Made by a program: the position numbers and the translations under genes | Assembly: GCA_020629535.1 (NCBI GenBank) | Contig: JAHDDD010000001.1 | Coordinates: 1-33,550 of the forward strand | Direction: 5' to 3' | Length of the DNA: 33,550 bases | Source of the DNA: Saprospiraceae bacterium | GTDB lineage: Bacteria > Bacteroidota > Bacteroidia > Chitinophagales > Saprospiraceae | Shown: positions 28,676-33,550 of the stretch, piece by piece | How positions within the stretch are numbered: the first letter of the stretch is position 1 | Layout of the letters: the number at the start of each line of letters is the position of its first letter | Notes under the pieces: model-generated | Databases searched by the model: none | What the model was told of the DNA's origin: nothing | Seen by the model: only the letters and a program-made list of their open reading frames with translations

Positions 28676-29383
28676 TTAAGTTGTCGCATCCAAATCTAGA
28701 AAATCTTCGCTTTCATATATGGCTGGTTCGCGTTTTGATTGCTTAAAAACAATTCTGAGATTCCAGACGAAGAGAATAAGAGCTACAACCAACCAGATAT
28801 ACATCCACACATCTGCTGGGAGCACCTTCATTATTTCAGCATATTTCGCAAGATCGGAACTTGGACCCACATTGAAATCTTGAATGATGTAAAGGATACA
28901 TGCCAAACCGAGAAACATCAAAACTTCTCTTCCAAAATTCGTCCTTAAAGCAATAAAAAGTAGGAAAAGAGAAAAAGCTATAAGGAAGCCAGAAGAGAAC
29001 ATGGAGCTAAACCAAAACACTGATGAGAACATCATTGATACTGCAAGAATGAGCAACATGGGATTCACCATTCTCTTAAATCGAGCCCCAATGAGAAAGA
29101 GGAGATTTCCAAAAATCGCACTACCGAGATAGCCTCCCATTAGAATAATTGGTGCATTTCCACCAATGGTTCTTGTGAGACCACTTCCATCAGAGTTAAT
29201 CATAATATCTTCCACATGTCCACCTGTGATCAATGCCCCGAAAGCATGACCAAATTCATGGAGATAGGTTACCAATAAAATGACGGGATACAAAATCTTA
29301 TATCCCCATTCTCCACCAAAATATCTTAGGCCAAAATAAATAGCCAAAATCAGGATCATCCTGATGAGGATGTTAGAGCGCAT
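28676..29383 (-). CDS. M50B-like membrane peptidase
   Basis: HEFGHAFGALITGG (HExxH) in a multi-TM protein. Confidence 0.85.
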   Translation of the reverse strand: MRSNILIRMILILAIYFGLRYFGGEWGYKILYPVILLVTYLHEFGHAFGALITGGHVEDIMINSDGSGLTRTIGGNAPIILMGGYLGSAIFGNLLFLIGARFKRMVNPMLLILAVSMMFSSVFWFSSMFSSGFLIAFSLFLLFIALRTNFGREVLMFLGLACILYIIQDFNVGPSSDLAKYAEIMKVLPADVWMYIWLVVALILFVWNLRIVFKQSKREPAIYESEDFLDLDATT

Positions 29384-29912
29384 ATTTGAAGTTTTTCAGG
29401 TGTAAGATATATTCAAAAAGATCTTCTTCTAATTTTTCATGCTTTTCAAAACCAGCTTTTTTGATGATCTTCAATGAAGCCTCATTTCCATTTTGTACAA
29501 CTGCTCGTAAGGAGTCTAATTGTATTTGGGTTTTGCAATATTCAATTACCTTGTAAACAGCTTCACTAGTAAAACCGTTCCCCCAGAATTCAGGTTTCAT
29601 CTCAAACCCAATTTCAGCGGAATTATTCTCTTGTTGATATTGAAACATCACAACGGATCCGATCATTACATCGTCAATTGGTTTCGTCATGATCCAAAGT
29701 GCAATTTCGTTATTTTGAAATCCTTTTTGTAGCGTTCGAATATGTTCCTTGGTGTCTTCTATAGATAGAGAGCGGTCTCTGCCTAAGTATTCGTTGACTT
29801 TTGGATTGGATCGCAGTTCGAAGATAGGCTGCAAATCTTGATCCTTCAGTTGTCTAAGAATCAACCTTTCTGTGTGCAAGGTTGGTACTGGATCGCAATT
29901 AAAACCATTCAT
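29373..29912 (-). CDS. GNAT N-acetyltransferase (RimJ/RimL type)
   Basis: TLHTERLILRQLKDQDLQPIFELRSNPKVNEYLG, GFEMKPEFWGNGFTSEAVYKVIEY, NEASLKIIKKAGFEKHEKL. Confidence 0.92.
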   Translation of the reverse strand: MNGFNCDPVPTLHTERLILRQLKDQDLQPIFELRSNPKVNEYLGRDRSLSIEDTKEHIRTLQKGFQNNEIALWIMTKPIDDVMIGSVVMFQYQQENNSAEIGFEMKPEFWGNGFTSEAVYKVIEYCKTQIQLDSLRAVVQNGNEASLKIIKKAGFEKHEKLEEDLFEYILHLKNFKYAL

Positions 29913-29981
29913 CCGTTTAAATTAGATGTCAAATGTCTGAAATTTTTAATAATTTACTTTTACAATAATCACTGGTGAGTC

Positions 29982-32273
29982 ATGAAAAGGGAAAAAGTTC
30001 AAGCGATAGCACCCGAAGAGTTCGAAGAAATAAAATTGAAAAAGCCAGCCAATTATGCGGCAGGACCTACTGCGATTAAAGTTGCCATGGATCATGCTAT
30101 TGAAGAAATGGGACTTTCACGCGCTATGCAGACATTGGCAAGAATGAATAAAAAAAACGGATTTGATTGTCCTGGATGTGCGTGGCCAGACCCTGATGAC
30201 AAAAGATCGGTATTGGGTGAATATTGTGAGAATGGTGTCAAAGCATTAGCAGAAGAGGCTACATTAAAAAGAGTTGATCCAGCTTTTTTTGAAAAACATT
30301 CAATTGCTGGAATATCTTCATGGAGTGATTATAAGATCGGCAAAAGTGGAAGACTCACCCACCCTATGGTTTTGAAGCCAGGAGAAAATCATTATAAACC
30401 CATCTCTTGGGATGAAGCTTTTGAATTGATAGGGAAGAAACTTAAAAAACTAAAATCTCCAAACGAAGCGATCTTTTATACATCAGGACGATCAAGCAAT
30501 GAAGCGGCTTTTTTATACGGCCTATTTTGCAGAGCCTATGGCACCAATAATATGCCTGACTGCTCTAACATGTGTCACGAATCGAGTGGTGTCGCATTAA
30601 AGCAAACCGTTGGTATTGGAAAAGGATCAGTCGTCTTGGATGATTTACACAAAGCTGATGTGGTTATAGTAATTGGTCAAAACCCTGGAACCAATCACCC
30701 ACGTATGCTTTCCGCGCTAGAAAAATGCAAAGAAAAAGGAGGTAAAATCATTAGCATCAATCCACTTAATGAGGCAGGATTGAAAAGATTTAAAAATCCA
30801 CAGAGAGTTGGAGGAATCATTGGTGGAGGCACATATCTGACTGATGTATTTCTACAAGTAAAAATCAATCAAGATGTACCATTGCTTAAAGCAATACAAA
30901 AGGAGTTGTTGTCACTGAACAAAGTTGATCAAGCTTTCATAGATCATACTTTCATTGAAGAAAAGACAAGTGGCTTTGATGGTTTGGTCGAAGATCTTGA
31001 AAATTACAAGACCGAGGATCTACTTGACCAATCCGGTATATCCACAGATTCATTTGATGAGGCATTAAAATTATTAGCTCCTGCCCGAAAAATTATCATC
31101 TGTTGGGCAATGGGACTAACGCAACACAAAAATGGGGTGGAGAATATCAAGGAATGTGTCAATCTTTTATTGATGAAAGGTAGCATCGGGAAAGATGGCG
31201 CTGGTACATGTCCGGTCCGAGGACATAGCAATGTACAAGGAGACAGAACTGTCGGAATCGTAAGTAAAGTAAATCCTAAAATCAATAAAGCGCTCAAAGA
31301 AAAATTTGGCTTTAATGCACCTGACAAAGCTGGCTATGATACTGTGGCATGCATTCAAGCGATGTACGATAAAAAGGCTACAGTTTTTGTTTCATTGGGA
31401 GGTAATTTTCTGTCGGCTGCTTCTGATACTAACTTCACAGCAGAAGCTTTACAAAATTGTGATCTGACCGTTTCGATAAGTACAAAGTTGAACAGAACAC
31501 ACGTAATACCCGGCAAGACTTCTCTTATCCTTCCTACCCTTGGTCGATCAGAGAAGGATGAAAAAAACGGAAAAGAGAGAAAGCTTTCTGTTGAAAACAG
31601 TATGGGGAAAGTTCACAGTACAGCAGGTAAGTTAGAACCTGCCTCAGAACATTTGATCAGCGAAGTTGAAATTGTTTGTCGCATGGCCAAAGCTGTAATA
31701 GGAAATGAAAGCATTGATTGGGACAAATATATGCTAGATTATTCACTGGTCAGACAAACCATTTCTGAAATCATTGATGGTTTTGAAGAATATGAAAAAC
31801 GAATTTCAGATGGAAATGAATTTTACCTTCCAAATAATGCCAGAAAAGCAGACTTCAGTAAAATGAAAGGAGGGAAAGCAAAATTTTCCATTTGCGAACT
31901 CCCCGACCATCACTTGGACGAAGATGAATTTTTAATGATGACCATCCGGTCCCACGATCAGTTCAACACCACCATCTATGGACTGGACGACAGATACAGA
32001 GGCATTTATAATGAAAGAAGGGTCGTCTTGATGAACCAACAAGACATGAAAGACCTCGGGTTACAAAAATTAGATGTCGTTAACCTGATCAGTGTATACG
32101 ACAAAATTGAAAGATCAGCAAACAACTTCAAAGTTGTTCCGTATAATATTCCGAGAGAAAATATTGCTACTTATTTTCCTGAGGCAAATTCATTGGTACC
32201 CATCAATCATTTTGCTGATCAGAGCAGAACGCCAATATCAAAATCAGTGCGAGTCAAAATATTAATAAAATGA
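29982..32273 (+). CDS. YdeP/FdhF-like molybdopterin oxidoreductase
   Basis: NGFDCPGCAWPDP, SGRSSNEAAFLYGLFCRAYGTNNMPDCSNMCHESSG, GQNPGTNHPRML, GTCPVRGHSNVQGDRTVGI, RSHDQFNTTIYGLDDRYRGI: hallmarks of the YdeP/formate dehydrogenase-H alpha-like family. Confidence 0.93.
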   Translation: MKREKVQAIAPEEFEEIKLKKPANYAAGPTAIKVAMDHAIEEMGLSRAMQTLARMNKKNGFDCPGCAWPDPDDKRSVLGEYCENGVKALAEEATLKRVDPAFFEKHSIAGISSWSDYKIGKSGRLTHPMVLKPGENHYKPISWDEAFELIGKKLKKLKSPNEAIFYTSGRSSNEAAFLYGLFCRAYGTNNMPDCSNMCHESSGVALKQTVGIGKGSVVLDDLHKADVVIVIGQNPGTNHPRMLSALEKCKEKGGKIISINPLNEAGLKRFKNPQRVGGIIGGGTYLTDVFLQVKINQDVPLLKAIQKELLSLNKVDQAFIDHTFIEEKTSGFDGLVEDLENYKTEDLLDQSGISTDSFDEALKLLAPARKIIICWAMGLTQHKNGVENIKECVNLLLMKGSIGKDGAGTCPVRGHSNVQGDRTVGIVSKVNPKINKALKEKFGFNAPDKAGYDTVACIQAMYDKKATVFVSLGGNFLSAASDTNFTAEALQNCDLTVSISTKLNRTHVIPGKTSLILPTLGRSEKDEKNGKERKLSVENSMGKVHSTAGKLEPASEHLISEVEIVCRMAKAVIGNESIDWDKYMLDYSLVRQTISEIIDGFEEYEKRISDGNEFYLPNNARKADFSKMKGGKAKFSICELPDHHLDEDEFLMMTIRSHDQFNTTIYGLDDRYRGIYNERRVVLMNQQDMKDLGLQKLDVVNLISVYDKIERSANNFKVVPYNIPRENIATYFPEANSLVPINHFADQSRTPISKSVRVKILIK

Positions 32274-32395
32274 ATTTTTGGATCATTTTGAAGGTGTAAA
32301 ACTAAATTGCGTCGCGCCTTTTCGAATCAAAGGCACATAGTTCAGAGACCTAGGATTAGAATATTATTATTCTTATATTTATATAAACGCATAAC

Positions 32396-32893
32396 ATGAA
32401 AATTCAATTATTCCTTTTAACATTTATTCTTTCGGTGGCTTCTGGCTATGCTCAGGAGAATAATGGTAGCAAAGCAGTTACTAGTGTGTACCACAATCTT
32501 AACAATATCACATTGGTCAACTTTGATGGTACACGATCTACAATCATGAAGAACGGAAATTCAGCGACACTCATAAACGCTGATGGTTCTCATTCCACCA
32601 TTAACTGCTTTGGTGATTCTTCCTCAAACATTGTCGCCATTGATGATACTCATTCCTCTGTTCGCCATAACGGCAACTCTTCAACAGTCATGAATGCAGA
32701 TGGCACACAATTCATCGTGCATCATAAAAGAACTTCGTCTTCTTGTTCAAAGGAAGGCGACATACATGTTATCACACATTTTTTTGGCAATAAAAAAGAG
32801 AGACATCTCATTGATCAAATTGATGTTTTGATTCATCAGAATTGGCTCACCAAAATGAAAATGGAAAAAGCACTAGTTCAGTTGGGTAAGTAG
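32396..32893 (+). CDS. Secreted protein with ~19-20-aa tandem repeats
   Basis: Signal peptide MKIQLFLLTFILSVASGYAQ, then repeats LVNFDGTRSTIMKNGNSAT / LINADGSHSTINCFGDSSSN / IVAIDDTHSSVRHNGNSST / VMNADGTQFIVHHKRTSSS. Confidence 0.75.
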   Translation: MKIQLFLLTFILSVASGYAQENNGSKAVTSVYHNLNNITLVNFDGTRSTIMKNGNSATLINADGSHSTINCFGDSSSNIVAIDDTHSSVRHNGNSSTVMNADGTQFIVHHKRTSSSCSKEGDIHVITHFFGNKKERHLIDQIDVLIHQNWLTKMKMEKALVQLGK

Positions 32894-32929
32894 GAGGAAA
32901 GAATCTTGCTGATTTCCACCCATCCCCGG

Positions 32930-32951
32930 CCCTTCCTTTAAAATGGAAGGG
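32930..32951. terminator. Candidate hairpin CCCTTCC-N8-GGAAGGG between convergent genes
   Basis: Direct reading of 7-bp perfect arms; no clear T-tract. Confidence 0.35.
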
Positions 32952-32971
32952 AGAATTATGGAATTATATGG

Positions 32972-33135
32972 AACCATTCACCACTCACCGCTAACTAAAC
33001 ACCTTTGAAAGGGAGTGATTTATTGACATGAGGTTGTCATGGATTATGTTTGCAAAAACACCACACATCAACATTGACAATTCTGGTATCCTAGCTAAAA
33101 ACCATTCACAACTCACCATTCACCTCTAACTAAAC
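32972..33135. repeat. Intergenic direct repeat pair AACCATTCACnACTCACC...CTAACTAAAC
   Basis: Copies at 32972-33000 and 33100-33135 (second copy carries an extra ATTCACC-like unit). Confidence 0.6.
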
Positions 33136-33550
33136 CTATCCTTCGGCATCTCTTCTTCTGAAGACTTCTTCCATTACATCACCGAGTTGTTCTCCTCCAA
33201 TGTTCTTGATGATGATTTCTCTGTCTGAATTCAGGATGTAGATCTTTGGCGTGGTCTTGACATTGTATTTCATTTTGAACCTAGACTTGTGGTATGTATC
33301 AGCGACATTGATGAAATCTTCCATTCCTTTTTCTTCGATGGCGGGCCAACAGGTTTTGGTCTTTTCACCGTGTTTGGTGCATACGCTGAGTAACTTTACT
33401 CCTTTGTCCTTGTATTCTTTGTAGAAGTCGACAACATGGGGCATGGCTTTTTTACAATGTCCACAATCTGGAGCCCAAAATAGAATGACAAGGTATTCGT
33501 ATTCGATGTCATCGATGGATATTTCTGAACCGTCTTCCTTGTAAAGTGTG
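33136..33550 (-). CDS. Thioredoxin-like (TlpA/AhpC-TSA type) protein, partial at right edge
   Basis: The frame continues upstream of the track Met: YLVILFWAPDCGHCKKAMPHVVDFYKEYKDKGVKLLSVCT..., with the CxxC motif CGHC. Confidence 0.88.
   Translation of the reverse strand, partial: TLYKEDGSEISIDDIEYEYLVILFWAPDCGHCKKAMPHVVDFYKEYKDKGVKLLSVCTKHGEKTKTCWPAIEEKGMEDFINVADTYHKSRFKMKYNVKTTPKIYILNSDREIIIKNIGGEQLGDVMEEVFRRRDAEG

Noticed and set aside
29982-32273. Selenocysteine-containing formate dehydrogenase
   Set aside because: The ORF has no internal TGA; the sequence fits the YdeP/FdhF-like non-Sec family, so genuine FDH activity is not claimed.

Overview
This window looks like chromosomal DNA from a Bacteroidota member; the taxonomy is inferred from the gene families and the miaB - sigma54 activator - lptE - TPR protein - secG - groES - groEL order. 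It encodes mostly core functions: dus (partial), thiolase, MiaB, LptE, SecG, GroES/EL, a sterol-desaturase-like hydroxylase, AraC, histidine kinase, D-threonine-aldolase-like PLP enzyme, HPPD with a HisC-like aminotransferase, Lrp/AsnC regulator, glycosyltransferase, LolD-type ABC ATPase, DUF389, M50-like protease, GNAT, YdeP/FdhF-like molybdopterin oxidoreductase and a thioredoxin-like protein (partial). The most interesting segment is 26005-28549, a compact four-gene cassette: small coiled-coil protein, longin/roadblock-like protein, Rab/Ras-like small GTPase with non-canonical catalytic positions, and a histidine-kinase-like protein lacking the phospho-acceptor His. It resembles actinobacterial 'conservons' in concept but is composed differently. 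Other items worth a second look: a locus at 12353-12957 with an in-frame stop and a frame switch over an A_AAA_AAA heptamer; a secreted ~19-20-aa repeat protein at 32396; polylysine and Glu/Gln expansions in the TPR protein upstream of secG; an uncharacterised TPR/coiled-coil gene pair at 17299-19532; and several intergenic inverted repeats. All calls come from reading the sequence and the supplied ORF translations; no searches were run.
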